Positions 25,303-34,609 of a stretch of DNA of 64,000 nt are shown here, in pieces. The notes under the pieces were generated by a model. It was not told the DNA's origin, searched no databases, and saw only the letters and a program-made list of their open reading frames with translations. Both the position numbers and the translations under genes were made by a program. The stretch's first letter is position 1; each line of letters begins with the position of its first letter. The DNA is from JAEXOD01 sp043805435 (lineage in GTDB: Bacteria; Bacteroidota; Ignavibacteria; Ignavibacteriales; Melioribacteraceae): the NCBI GenBank assembly GCA_043805435.1, contig JAZDHY010000080.1:37941-101940 (forward strand), read 5' to 3'.

Positions 25303-27004
25303 AAAATTTGCATTAATGTACTGTTTTGTTTTTGTATTTATGTTTGTTAACACAAATAATGCTCAAGTTGCAAGAGAAACAAGAGCTGTATGGCTTACAA
25401 CAAATTTTAGGCTTGATTGGCCGCCCCCCGTTTATAATCAAGAAACGCAAAAAAAAGAGCTTATTAAAATTTTAGATGATTTAAAGGATAAAAAATTTAA
25501 TACTGTCTATTTTCAAGTACGTTTTAATGGTACAGTTTTATATAAATCGGTTTACGAACCGTATTCATATTATTTAACAGGAGATGTTGGCGGTTTGCCC
25601 AATTATGATCCTCTTGAATTTATATTAAAAGAAGCACACGCACGCGGAATGGAAGTGCATGCATGGGTAAATATGATAAATTCGTTTTCAGGTACTGAAA
25701 ATAAAATTCTTGAAAACCAGAACCATATATTTAAAAAACATCCTGAATGGCTTGTTCAATGGTTTGATGATAATAAAAGATCTTATTGGGTAGATCCCGG
25801 AATTCCCGAAGCAAGAACATATTTAACAAATATTGTAACAGAAGTTGCAGCCAATTATGACGTTGACGGCATTCATTTTGATTTTTTACGTTACCCGGGC
25901 CGAACTTTTAACGATCAGCTTTCTTATTCTACCTATGGAGAAGGTGTAGATAAAGATGATTGGAGAAGAGATAATTTAACCAAACTTGTTGAAAATATTT
26001 ATTTTTCGGTTAAAGCCGTTAAACCGCTTATAAAAGTTGGGGTTGCCCCAATTGGAATTTATAAAAACAAACCAGGTGCTACAGGCTGGGAAGGTTATTC
26101 GGAAGTTTACCAAGATTCAAGAGAATGGTTAAAAAGAGGAATTATCGATTATGTTGTTCCTCAAATATATTGGGATTTTAAAAGTAATCCGCATTTTGAT
26201 ATTGTTGCAAAAGACTGGCAGGATAATTCATTTAACAGAAGTGTAATATTAGGTGTAGGTGCATATCAAAAGACTGTTTATCCCGAGATGGAAAAAATGA
26301 TAGCTTATGCCCGCCACATTAATTCCGGCGGTGTTGCCTTTTTTAGATATGGTAACATTAAAAATACAAACTTTGCGCTATTTAATGAATACGCATACCC
26401 AAACGATATGCCCTGGATAAAATTAAATCTCCCTAATCCACCTAAAAACCTTAACTTCCGGTTATCCGGTAGTTTTAACAGTAATATTAAACTGTTTTGG
26501 GAAAAACCGGACGAAAAACCTGAAGACGTTAAATATTATTCGATTTACAGATTACCCGATACTGATTCGCCATTTAACTCTACAACAATTTACGATATTA
26601 TCAGCTGCAACAAAACAAGCATTCAAGTACCTATGCATAGGCCCCGAACCATAAAAAATCTTTTTGCGGTAAAATCACTTAACAGCTTATTTAACGAAAG
26701 TATAAATTCATCAAATGTAACAGAGATTACAATTCCTCAATTAAAAAATCTTTCCGAAGCTATAAAAGGTACTGAAAAAATTGTTTTATTAAATGAAAAC
26801 GGAAATGGTGTTGTAATTCTAAATGTTTTTGAAAATGATACTATCGAATTGCGAGGTAAAAGGGACCAAAAAACCGACTTGATACTTTCAAAAAAAGTAA
26901 ATAAAGGAAAAAATATTATTTCTGTTAAAAATATTGATAAATATTCTTCTCTATCGGTAATTTATTTGTCTGCTCAAAAGAATTATGAATTGCGATTAAA
27001 TTAG
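25295..27004 (+). CDS. secreted GHL10 (DUF187) glycoside hydrolase-like protein
   Basis: About 569 residues from the ATG at 25295, which places a clean signal peptide (M-V-K-K-F-A-L-M-Y-C-F-V-F-V-F-M-F-V ... N-A-Q) at the N terminus; the longer frame from 25223 only runs over aroB. The GHL10 barrel shows R-A-V-W-L-T-T-N-F, Y-F-Q-V-R-F-N-G, G-M-E-V-H-A-W-V-N, V-D-G-I-H-F-D-F-L-R-Y-P-G and V-V-P-Q-I-Y-W-D. A fibronectin-type segment follows (Y-Y-S-I-Y-R-L-P). Family members are linked to cell-wall or surface glycans; one characterised branch cleaves denuded peptidoglycan. There is no T9SS signal. Confidence 0.88.
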   Translation: MVKKFALMYCFVFVFMFVNTNNAQVARETRAVWLTTNFRLDWPPPVYNQETQKKELIKILDDLKDKKFNTVYFQVRFNGTVLYKSVYEPYSYYLTGDVGGLPNYDPLEFILKEAHARGMEVHAWVNMINSFSGTENKILENQNHIFKKHPEWLVQWFDDNKRSYWVDPGIPEARTYLTNIVTEVAANYDVDGIHFDFLRYPGRTFNDQLSYSTYGEGVDKDDWRRDNLTKLVENIYFSVKAVKPLIKVGVAPIGIYKNKPGATGWEGYSEVYQDSREWLKRGIIDYVVPQIYWDFKSNPHFDIVAKDWQDNSFNRSVILGVGAYQKTVYPEMEKMIAYARHINSGGVAFFRYGNIKNTNFALFNEYAYPNDMPWIKLNLPNPPKNLNFRLSGSFNSNIKLFWEKPDEKPEDVKYYSIYRLPDTDSPFNSTTIYDIISCNKTSIQVPMHRPRTIKNLFAVKSLNSLFNESINSSNVTEITIPQLKNLSEAIKGTEKIVLLNENGNGVVILNVFENDTIELRGKRDQKTDLILSKKVNKGKNIISVKNIDKYSSLSVIYLSAQKNYELRLN

Positions 27005-27327
27005 TTTAATAATTATGCTTAAATTCTACAATTTTTAAAACTATTAAAGCGGTTCCTGTTATGCTTAGTACAATATTTTTTAACCAATCATATGGTAATT
27101 GTTGATTAAGTAAGATATTTAAGACTTGTATTAACAACACATCAGAAGATTTTATTGCCAAACCTCCTCCTTTTTATTAAAAAAACCGCCTTATATCTGT
27201 AATAAACACTACCCTAAATCCTTATGCTTTAAAAAAGTACAATTTTATATTCGATTTAATTATTGTTTGCAATAAAACCAAAAATATATTAATTTGTATC
27301 GAAATATATAATACTATTTTTAATTTT
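27005..27327. other. intergenic stretch without visible gene
   Basis: AT-rich, with stops in all frames. No promoter of the TTGACT-17-TATATT kind and no hairpin of note were found. Confidence 0.4.
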
Positions 27328-27618
27328 ATGATGGTGCATTATATGAATACAAAAGTGAACGATTATATTGATGACTTAATATTATTTAAACCCTGTTACG
27401 ATTTTGATTGGTTACAATCCCACGGTTTTGAAATGACAAAATATGAAGAATGGGTTAACTCCGAAACTTCAACTACCGGAATTGAAGTTTTTAATAAAGA
27501 GAATAAAACCGCTGTTAGAATAATTAACCAAGTTGAGACCCAATCCGAAGGTACATTAACTTATCAAGCATTATGGATTGACCCGCAATTAGAAGACTTT
27601 TTTAATTCTTTTATATAA
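27328..27618 (+). CDS. hypothetical small acidic protein
   Basis: 96 residues, or 91 from the ATG at 27343. No family is recognised. It is acidic and aromatic-rich (C-Y-D-F-D-W-L-Q-S-H-G-F-E-M-T-K-Y-E-E-W), with no signal peptide or membrane segment, so it is probably cytosolic. Coding is supported by a clean frame with sensible composition between two intergenic gaps. It lies about 60 bp before the repeat-rich surface protein. Confidence 0.6.
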   Translation: MMVHYMNTKVNDYIDDLILFKPCYDFDWLQSHGFEMTKYEEWVNSETSTTGIEVFNKENKTAVRIINQVETQSEGTLTYQALWIDPQLEDFFNSFI

Positions 27619-27678
27619 TTTTAATTATTTGTGTAACTTTGGTTTGGATTATGTCGTCTAAATAAATATAATAATTTT

Positions 27679-29097
27679 ATGAGACTAAATATGAAAAATT
27701 TCGGCTACCTTTTTTTTACATTAATTTTTATTTTTTCTTCAATTCTAACCGCACAAGAAGATACTTTAGACGTAGAAGACAACGACTACAGCTTTACAAT
27801 AATCCCCGATGATCTGTTTGAATTCGATTTTGATGATGATGAAACTCTTAACTGCCAAAATAAAAGTTTTGATATCCCAAGTTCTTTATGGGGTTTAAGT
27901 TTTGGTAATTCTAAAGATTTTACCGGATTGCGAATCAATACACGCGAATGTAACGTTGGTACCATAAACGGTATAAATTTAACACTATGGACACCTAAAA
28001 ACATTAAAACTTCTACCGTTAACGGCTTTTCAATTGGTGTTGCTCCGGCAGGCGGCAACTTAAACGGTTTACAATTTGGTTTAACGGCGGTTATATCCAA
28101 CAACTCGATGAATGGTATTAATTTTGGCACATTTGCCGCAGTTTCGGGTGGTGAAATAAATGGAATAAATATAGGCGGATTTGCTTTAGTTTCCCAAGGA
28201 GACATGAACGGAATTAATATAGGTGGTTTTGCTAATGTTTCGCAATGCGGTATGAACGGTATAAACTTTGGTGGTTTGGCAAACGTTTCGCAAACAGGTA
28301 TGCTGGGTTTAAATTTGGGCGGATTAGCGAATGTTTCGCAAGGAGACATGACCTTATTTAATTTTGGCGGTCTGGCAAATGTTTCACAGGGAGATATGTT
28401 TGGAGTAAATTTTGGTGGACTTGCCAACGTATCGCAAGGTTATATGACCGGGATTAATATTGGTGGTATTGCCGCCGTTTCGCAACAAGATATAACCGGA
28501 ATAAATTTTGGTGGTTTAGCATTAGTATCTCAAGGCGATTTAACAGGTTTTAACTTTGGCGGCGCAGCTCTGGTATCCCAAAAAGATATTACGGGAATAA
28601 ATTTTGGTGGTATAGCTTTAGTCTCCCAAGGAAACATTACCGGTTTTAATTTAGGTGGTATTGCCCTTGTTGCCCAAAACGGAATGACAGGTATTAATTT
28701 GGGTGGTTTGGCTTTGGTATCTCAAAACGATATAACAGGTTTTAACTTTGGCGGTTTAGGCCTTGTTTCCAGTAATGCTGATATTACAGGTATTAATTTA
28801 TGCTTTGGTAAAATTTTTTCCGAGGGTGATATTACAGGAATAACTATAAACGGATACAACACGGAAGCCAATAGTTTAACAGGTATAAATTGTACTTTAG
28901 GCTGGACCGAAATTGAAGAATTGACAGGTCTTTCTATTTCAGCAATGAATAAAATAACCGGTCATCAAACGGGTCTTTCTATCGGTTTAGTTAATATTAC
29001 AGAATCGTTGTCGGGTTTGCAGCTTGGTTTAGTTAATATTGTAAAAGACAACCCCTTCCCGTTTAGAGTATTACCCGTGCTAAATTTTGGAATGTAA
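27679..29097 (+). CDS. LA_2272-like surface protein with 16-residue repeats
   Basis: 472 residues (468 if the ATG at 27691 is used). A signal peptide (MKNFGYLFFTLIFIFSSILTAQ) and an acidic linker precede about 14 consecutive 16-residue units of the form F-G-G-L-A-N-V-S-Q-G-D-M-T-G-I-N, roughly 28125-28800. Looser repeats end in G-L-S-I-G-L-V-N-I-T and G-L-Q-L-G-L-V-N-I-V, with the terminus N-P-F-P-F-R-V-L-P-V-L-N-F. The last part is like the LA_2272 family of surface repeat proteins first noted in Leptospira. The strict period suggests a beta-solenoid or repeated beta-hairpins in the outer membrane. There is no T9SS domain. A long minus-strand open frame here is a by-product of the repeats. 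Confidence 0.82.
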   Translation: MRLNMKNFGYLFFTLIFIFSSILTAQEDTLDVEDNDYSFTIIPDDLFEFDFDDDETLNCQNKSFDIPSSLWGLSFGNSKDFTGLRINTRECNVGTINGINLTLWTPKNIKTSTVNGFSIGVAPAGGNLNGLQFGLTAVISNNSMNGINFGTFAAVSGGEINGINIGGFALVSQGDMNGINIGGFANVSQCGMNGINFGGLANVSQTGMLGLNLGGLANVSQGDMTLFNFGGLANVSQGDMFGVNFGGLANVSQGYMTGINIGGIAAVSQQDITGINFGGLALVSQGDLTGFNFGGAALVSQKDITGINFGGIALVSQGNITGFNLGGIALVAQNGMTGINLGGLALVSQNDITGFNFGGLGLVSSNADITGINLCFGKIFSEGDITGITINGYNTEANSLTGINCTLGWTEIEELTGLSISAMNKITGHQTGLSIGLVNITESLSGLQLGLVNIVKDNPFPFRVLPVLNFGM

Positions 29098-29285
29098 ATA
29101 TTTTCAAATAGGTTTGAACGTTGATTTTGCTAATTAAAGCAAATTTGAACCGTGTTGCCATTTAAAATCCTTTTAGGGCTTTCAGAAATATTATTCTAAA
29201 TTGGACTTTACACTTAGAAAATGCGATTTTGTCATTTGCGTAAAATATTTATTGTCTCACAAAGTATAGTCGGCTTCAGTATTAT

Positions 29286-30305
29286 TTATCTGCTTTGCTC
29301 TTTATAAATTATGCTAAAGATACTATCGCCTACGGAAGGTCTATAATGCGATATCTCATAATAATTAAATCGGCTTTCAGTAAAAACATTTTTGCCGGAA
29401 AAATCATAAACATTTGTCTTAAAAATAGACTGCAGTATTTTTATGTCCTGTTTATTCATTTTAATTTGATCGTATAAAGGGCTTATAATAACCTTATACT
29501 TGGTATTATGTTTCCTAAATATTCTTTCAATTTCTTTAAGCATAAAAATATGTTTTTTATTTATTCTGCTTAAAGAATCCGTTTTTTCAATTTTATCTCT
29601 ATCGTAAAACATATTTGCTCGTGCCAAATAATATTTCAGTGTAGAATTCTTAATTTCTTTTTCTTGGTCAATAATTTTTTGTTCATTGGTTACAGGGGTA
29701 AATACTATTTCTCTGTTTTCTATAAATCCTTTCATCATCCATTCATAATAATTTCCTGTTAATTTGAAAGTATAATATGAAATTAGGAATGCTGGCGAAA
29801 AATAAGCTTTTAAAAACGTCAAATGAAAAATAAATTTACTTTCTTTTGTCACATCGGGATGATGAATAGTTATATGTCCGGCGTCGTTTTTGCTAGTATA
29901 AAAAGAACAATCTCGGCATAAAACAACCAGAACATTATCAAGTTTCCAATTAAGAGAATCCAAATATTTTATTTTTGTATAAATACCGTAAACTGATTCT
30001 TTTGAGGCGTCAAACATAAATGGACTATCTTTTTCGGATAAATGTTTTTTCCATGTGGAAATACTAAATGCTAACGTTCTGGAACTTCCAAAAATAAAAG
30101 AATTGTATTTGAAAATGCTTTTGTTCCTTTTAAATATCTCAGTAGAAATATAATCCCTGTTTGGAACCACAGGTAAATATGAAAAGTTGGAGTAGTTATA
30201 TAAAACTTTAAATGGATCAAGCCAAATATAATTTATAATAATAATTATTATTAAAATTAACCCAATTAACGAAAATTTCAGACTTCGTAAAATAAATTGT
30301 TTCAT
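29286..30305 (-). CDS. SGNH/AlgX-like partner of the MBOAT acyltransferase
   Basis: 339 residues. A single N-terminal membrane anchor (about 12-30) precedes an extracytoplasmic domain with F-I-F-G-S-S-R-T-L-A-F near residue 70, the nucleophile Ser motif of SGNH-like acetyl-handling proteins encoded next to MBOAT genes. A C-terminal Y-E-I-S-H-Y-R-P-S-V-G holds the likely catalytic His. It begins two bases after the MBOAT stop, so the two are coupled. Together they probably move acyl groups across the membrane onto a surface polymer. Confidence 0.75.
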   Translation of the reverse strand: MKQFILRSLKFSLIGLILIIIIIINYIWLDPFKVLYNYSNFSYLPVVPNRDYISTEIFKRNKSIFKYNSFIFGSSRTLAFSISTWKKHLSEKDSPFMFDASKESVYGIYTKIKYLDSLNWKLDNVLVVLCRDCSFYTSKNDAGHITIHHPDVTKESKFIFHLTFLKAYFSPAFLISYYTFKLTGNYYEWMMKGFIENREIVFTPVTNEQKIIDQEKEIKNSTLKYYLARANMFYDRDKIEKTDSLSRINKKHIFMLKEIERIFRKHNTKYKVIISPLYDQIKMNKQDIKILQSIFKTNVYDFSGKNVFTESRFNYYEISHYRPSVGDSIFSIIYKEQSR

Positions 30306-30307
30306 AA

Positions 30308-31756
30308 TTAAAATTGAAAATAGATAAATTGTTGTTCCTTACCGGCATACCAAAATATTGAAATTATAATAATATAATACATTGCATATCTTAACGGCCG
30401 TTTCCATTTTTGTCCCAATTGCTCTATTGCATATTTGCTTTCTCGTCCATTCCATTCAATTATTACAAATATAACAACAAGCATAATGGTAGTTAATCCC
30501 ATTCGCATTCCGTCAAAATTGGGAATTTCAAAAATGGAAGACGAAAAAATTCTGGTGATGTAACTTATTGCGTGCCCAACATTATTGGCTCTAAAAAATA
30601 TCCATGCAAAAACAGTTAATGCAAAAGTACCCAGCATTAATAATAATTCTTTTAGGTTGGGAAATAATTTTCCTTTGGCTACTATATCTAAATTTTTACG
30701 ATTCTTATTAGAAAGTAATAACGGCAAAAAGAATAGTGCGTTTAAAGCACCCCAAATAATAAAAGTCCAATTTGCGCCATGCCAAAATCCGCTGACAATA
30801 AAAATGATAAGGGTGTTTCTAATTTTCAGCCACAAACCACCTTTACTTCCACCTAACGGGATATAAAGATAATCTCTAAACCAAGTAGAAAGCGAAATAT
30901 GCCATCTGCGCCAAAATTCCGCAATATCTCTTGAAAAATACGGGAAATTGAAGTTTTGCATAATGTTAAAACCAAAGAGTCTTGAAGTTCCAATTGCTAT
31001 ATCGGAATAACCCGAAAAATCGCTGTAAATTTGAAATGTAAAAAATAATGCACCTAAAACCAGAGTGCTGCCGGAGTAATGTGATGAATTATTAAAAATC
31101 ATATTGGCATATTCTGCACAGTTATCGGCAATTACAATTTTTTTGAATAAACCCCAAAGTATCTGCCTCATTCCGTCAACTGCTTTTTCATAATCAAAAG
31201 TTCGTTTGAAATAAAATTGAGGAAGGAGATTAGTTGCTCTTTCTATTGGACCTGCCACAAGTTGAGGAAAAAAGCTGACAAATGCAAAATAGTCAACAAC
31301 ACTTTTTGTTGGCTTAAGTTTTTTTCTATATACATCAATTGTATAACTTAATGCTTGGAATGTATAAAAGCTAATTCCAACCGGTAATATAATTTTTAAT
31401 GATGTGGTTTGAAATTTAATTCCTAAAAATGAAAAAGCCGCAATAAAATTGTCCACAAAAAAATTAAAATACTTAAAAAAACCAAGAATTCCTAAATTTA
31501 CCACAATACTACATAATGCCAGCATTTGTCTTTTAAATTTATTTTCTTGTTTTACTAAAGATAAACCCACAAAATAATCAACCGAAGCACTTCCAATCAT
31601 TAATATAAGGAATCGCCAGTCCCACCAGCCGTAAAACAAAAAACTTGAAACAACTATTAGAGCATTTTGAAGTTTTAAGTTTTTATTTGTTACAAACCAA
31701 TAAAGTATAAAAACTATTGGTAAAAATATCGCAAAATCAATCGAATTAAAAAGCAT
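30308..31756 (-). CDS. MBOAT O-acyltransferase (AlgI/DltB-like)
   Basis: 482 residues with about 11 membrane segments. Family hallmarks are P-V-G-I-S-F-Y-T-F-Q-A-L-S-Y, F-W-R-R-W-H-I-S-L-S-T-W-F-R-D-Y-L-Y-I-P-L-G-G and G-F-W-H-G-A-N-W with the catalytic His. It transfers acyl groups, usually acetyl, to an exopolysaccharide or other envelope acceptor on the outer face of the inner membrane. No polysaccharide synthesis genes are adjacent, so the substrate is unknown. Confidence 0.92.
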   Translation of the reverse strand: MLFNSIDFAIFLPIVFILYWFVTNKNLKLQNALIVVSSFLFYGWWDWRFLILMIGSASVDYFVGLSLVKQENKFKRQMLALCSIVVNLGILGFFKYFNFFVDNFIAAFSFLGIKFQTTSLKIILPVGISFYTFQALSYTIDVYRKKLKPTKSVVDYFAFVSFFPQLVAGPIERATNLLPQFYFKRTFDYEKAVDGMRQILWGLFKKIVIADNCAEYANMIFNNSSHYSGSTLVLGALFFTFQIYSDFSGYSDIAIGTSRLFGFNIMQNFNFPYFSRDIAEFWRRWHISLSTWFRDYLYIPLGGSKGGLWLKIRNTLIIFIVSGFWHGANWTFIIWGALNALFFLPLLLSNKNRKNLDIVAKGKLFPNLKELLLMLGTFALTVFAWIFFRANNVGHAISYITRIFSSSIFEIPNFDGMRMGLTTIMLVVIFVIIEWNGRESKYAIEQLGQKWKRPLRYAMYYIIIISIFWYAGKEQQFIYFQF

Positions 31757-32331
31757 TTTGGCAGTTTATTTTATAAATGTTAATAATTTATGTTGTTATT
31801 TAGATTGTACAAAACATTTTTGTATGTTAATTATACACAGAGTGATAAAACCAAATTCGGTTAAATATATCCGTCAATTCTAAAATATAGTATATTAAGG
31901 AACCGAATGGTAAATTCTCAATTATTCTTCAACTTAGCCCTAAAAATTATTTTTATGAACTATAAGAAGTAAAACTTAAATATAATTAAATTAGAATAAT
32001 TATCAAAAGTTATTATTGGTAAGTGTACTACTTATTGGTTATTTTTTAGAGGATAGTTAAAGAATATTTCAACAAATTGTTGGACTTTAGTTTTACTGAT
32101 CAAACTTTTAATAGAGTGCGATCAAAATGCACTTGCGTTAAAATCATGGTAATCATAATAATCACATAAATCCCAGTTCTAACAATTGTTTAATCTGTGC
32201 AAATCTGTGCAAATCTGTGTTCTATGATTTAATTTTGAACACAGATGACGCTGATTTTGCTGATAAGTGCTGATTTGTTTTTTCAAAATCATGGTAATCC
32301 TTTAATCAAGTTAATCATGGTTCAGACAATA
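31757..32331. repeat. intergenic region with interspersed CTGTGCAAAT-type repeat
   Basis: No gene is seen. Around 32130-32330 sits a low-complexity interspersed element: CTGTGCAAAT occurs twice in tandem, followed by a T-C-T-G-T-G-T-T-C / G-A-A-C-A-C-A-G-A inverted repeat, and A-A-A-A-T-C-A-T-G-G-T-A-A-T-C occurs at both ends (near 32140 and 32285). This resembles the dispersed intergenic repeats of many Bacteroidota genomes. Confidence 0.5.
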
Positions 32332-33462
32332 TTATTCTAATTTTTTCCTAAATCTTAAGGCACTTAAAAACAAAATAGAAACTCCCATAGCAAATAAAAT
32401 AATAATCTCCGGCCATAATTCGTTTAAACCAATACCTTTTAAAACTATCCCTCTAATAATTGTCATAAAATAACGTAAAGGAATAATATAAGTTATTACC
32501 TGAATAACTTTTGGCATATTTTCGATTGGGAAAGAAAATCCGGAAAGGAAAACCATTGGCATCATTACCGCAAAAATTGCAAGCATCATAGCCTGCTGCT
32601 GAGTTTTAGATATAGTTGAAACAAATAAACCTAAGCCCAACAAAGAAAGGATATAAATAAATGAAGAGAAAAATAATAAAACAATACTTCCGCGTACCGG
32701 TATATCAAATATTACCCTCATTGCCGTAATAACTATAATTACAGCAACAAATCCCAATATTGTAAAAGGAATTAATTTGCCAAGAATCATTTGATAAGGT
32801 TTTATTGGTGAAACAATTAATTGTTCAAGTGTTCCAATTTCTTTTTCTTTTACAATGGCCAATGAAGTTAATATTAAAGTTACAAGCATTAATAACAAAC
32901 CAACTATACCCGGCACCATAAAATTACGCGTTTTTAACTCGGGATTATACCAAACTCTGGTTTCGGCAGATATATGCGGCAACGGATTAACCTTAATTCC
33001 CATTTTGTTTTTGAAGTCTAACTGAATCTGTTTGGCATAATCAAAGGCTATTGACTGCACGTAACCGGCGGCAATTGAGGATTTATTTCCATCCGAACCG
33101 TCAAACAACGCTTGTACTGTAACAAGCGAGTTTGTACTTATTCCTTTTTCGAAATCTTTAGGAATTACAATTGCAACAAGAATTTTTCCATCATTTATTA
33201 AATTAGTTAATTCATCATAGCTATCAACATAATAATCAATTGAAAAATAACCCGATTTTTCAAACTTTTCGATAAACTTTCTTTCGGTAACACTTTTATC
33301 TTGATTAAAGACAGCGGTATGTACAATATTTACATCCATTGTTGCAGCATACCCCAAAAACACAAGTTGGATAATTGGCGCAAATAAAATAATTGCAAAC
33401 ATTTTAGGATCGCGCTTAAATTGCAAAAACTCTTTTTTAACAAAATAGAATACTGTTTTCAT
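32332..33462 (-). CDS. ABC-2 transporter permease (YbhR-like)
   Basis: 376 residues with one N-terminal span, a periplasmic loop (about 45-170) and five C-terminal spans. The cytoplasmic K-E-K-E-I-G-T-L-E-Q-L-I-V-S-P-I motif and F-L-S-G-F-S-F-P-I-E-N-M-P are typical of the YbhR/YhhJ family. It pairs with the preceding permease (11 bp gap) to form the heterodimeric channel of the efflux system. It is the last gene of the seven-gene operon. Confidence 0.92.
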   Translation of the reverse strand: MKTVFYFVKKEFLQFKRDPKMFAIILFAPIIQLVFLGYAATMDVNIVHTAVFNQDKSVTERKFIEKFEKSGYFSIDYYVDSYDELTNLINDGKILVAIVIPKDFEKGISTNSLVTVQALFDGSDGNKSSIAAGYVQSIAFDYAKQIQLDFKNKMGIKVNPLPHISAETRVWYNPELKTRNFMVPGIVGLLLMLVTLILTSLAIVKEKEIGTLEQLIVSPIKPYQMILGKLIPFTILGFVAVIIVITAMRVIFDIPVRGSIVLLFFSSFIYILSLLGLGLFVSTISKTQQQAMMLAIFAVMMPMVFLSGFSFPIENMPKVIQVITYIIPLRYFMTIIRGIVLKGIGLNELWPEIIILFAMGVSILFLSALRFRKKLE

Positions 33463-33472
33463 ATATTTATAA

Positions 33473-34609
33473 TTAGGCTATTTTATTTTTTTTATAATTG
33501 ATTATTGATGCAAATCCAATAAAAACGACAACAAACAACAACATATATAAAAGTTGGTCATAAAATGCTGTTATCCCTACTCCTCTTAAAATAATTGCAC
33601 GCAAAGTAATAATGTAAAATTTAACCGGCGTTATGTTGGTAATTATTTGAACCAAAAACGGCATACTTTCAATTGGAAAAATGAATCCTGAAAGCAGAAG
33701 AGAGGGCAGCAATGATATAAATGTTGAAATTGTAAAAGCTATCTGCTGCGAATCGGATATTACAGACACAAATATTCCAATACTTACCGAAGCAACTAAA
33801 AAGATTGACGTACTTAACAACAACAGCAAATAATTTCCCTTAATAACAACATCAAACAATAAATAACCCGCAAATAATACAAATATTGCATTAAACAACG
33901 AAAATAAAATATATGGCGTTGCTTTGCCAATTAATAATTCTAACGTTGTGATTGATGAAACATTTATTTGCTCTATTGTTCCTTTTTCTTTTTCCCTAAC
34001 CAACGATAACGACACACTTATTATAGCAGTAATAATTAATATCATTCCAATTAAACCGGGAATCAAAAACTTTGTTGATTTTAATTCGGGATTAAACCAA
34101 AACTGTGGTTCTAATTTAAATTTGTTGTTTTCTTTTAATCCAAGTTTTGAAATAAATTCGGTCTGTATTTTTGCGTTATAACTTAATGTTGCCGAATTGA
34201 TATAATTTTGCATTATTAAAGCTGTATTTCCGTCAACACCGTCAATTAAAAACTGCAATTTTACTTCTTCTTTTTTGTTATATATTTTTTCGGTAAAATC
34301 TTCCGGTATTACAATAACCGACTGTGCAATTTTATTATCCAGTAAAAATTTAATTTCCGCATCTTTGCTAACAAACCCCACAACATCAAAATAATCGGAG
34401 CTTGTTAAAATATTTACAAAATCTCTGCTTTTTTCTGTGTTATCTTTATCAAATACCGCAATCTTAATATGATGAACATCAAAATTTACTGCATATCCAA
34501 AAATAACCAATAAAAAAACAGGAAAACATAAAAGAACAAAAAGCATACGTGTATCACGTTTTAACTGCTTAATTTCTTTTTTTGCTACGGCTATAATTCT
34601 TGAACTCAT
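33473..34609 (-). CDS. ABC-2 transporter permease (YbhS-like)
   Basis: 378 residues with the same topology as its neighbour: one N-terminal span, a periplasmic domain and a C-terminal membrane bundle. It contains R-E-K-E-K-G-T-I-E-Q-I-N-V-S and L-L-S-G-F-I-F-P-I-E-S-M-P. Its start overlaps the end of the ATPase gene by four bases (ATGA). It is paralogous to the permease at 32332 and the two probably form a heterodimer. Confidence 0.92.
   Translation of the reverse strand: MSSRIIAVAKKEIKQLKRDTRMLFVLLCFPVFLLVIFGYAVNFDVHHIKIAVFDKDNTEKSRDFVNILTSSDYFDVVGFVSKDAEIKFLLDNKIAQSVIVIPEDFTEKIYNKKEEVKLQFLIDGVDGNTALIMQNYINSATLSYNAKIQTEFISKLGLKENNKFKLEPQFWFNPELKSTKFLIPGLIGMILIITAIISVSLSLVREKEKGTIEQINVSSITTLELLIGKATPYILFSLFNAIFVLFAGYLLFDVVIKGNYLLLLLSTSIFLVASVSIGIFVSVISDSQQIAFTISTFISLLPSLLLSGFIFPIESMPFLVQIITNITPVKFYIITLRAIILRGVGITAFYDQLLYMLLFVVVFIGFASIINYKKNKIA

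Noticed and set aside
27786..28427. 213-residue antisense frame with repeated P-P-K-F-x-P-x-I-P
   Set aside because: A by-product of the 48 bp repeats of the surface protein on the plus strand.
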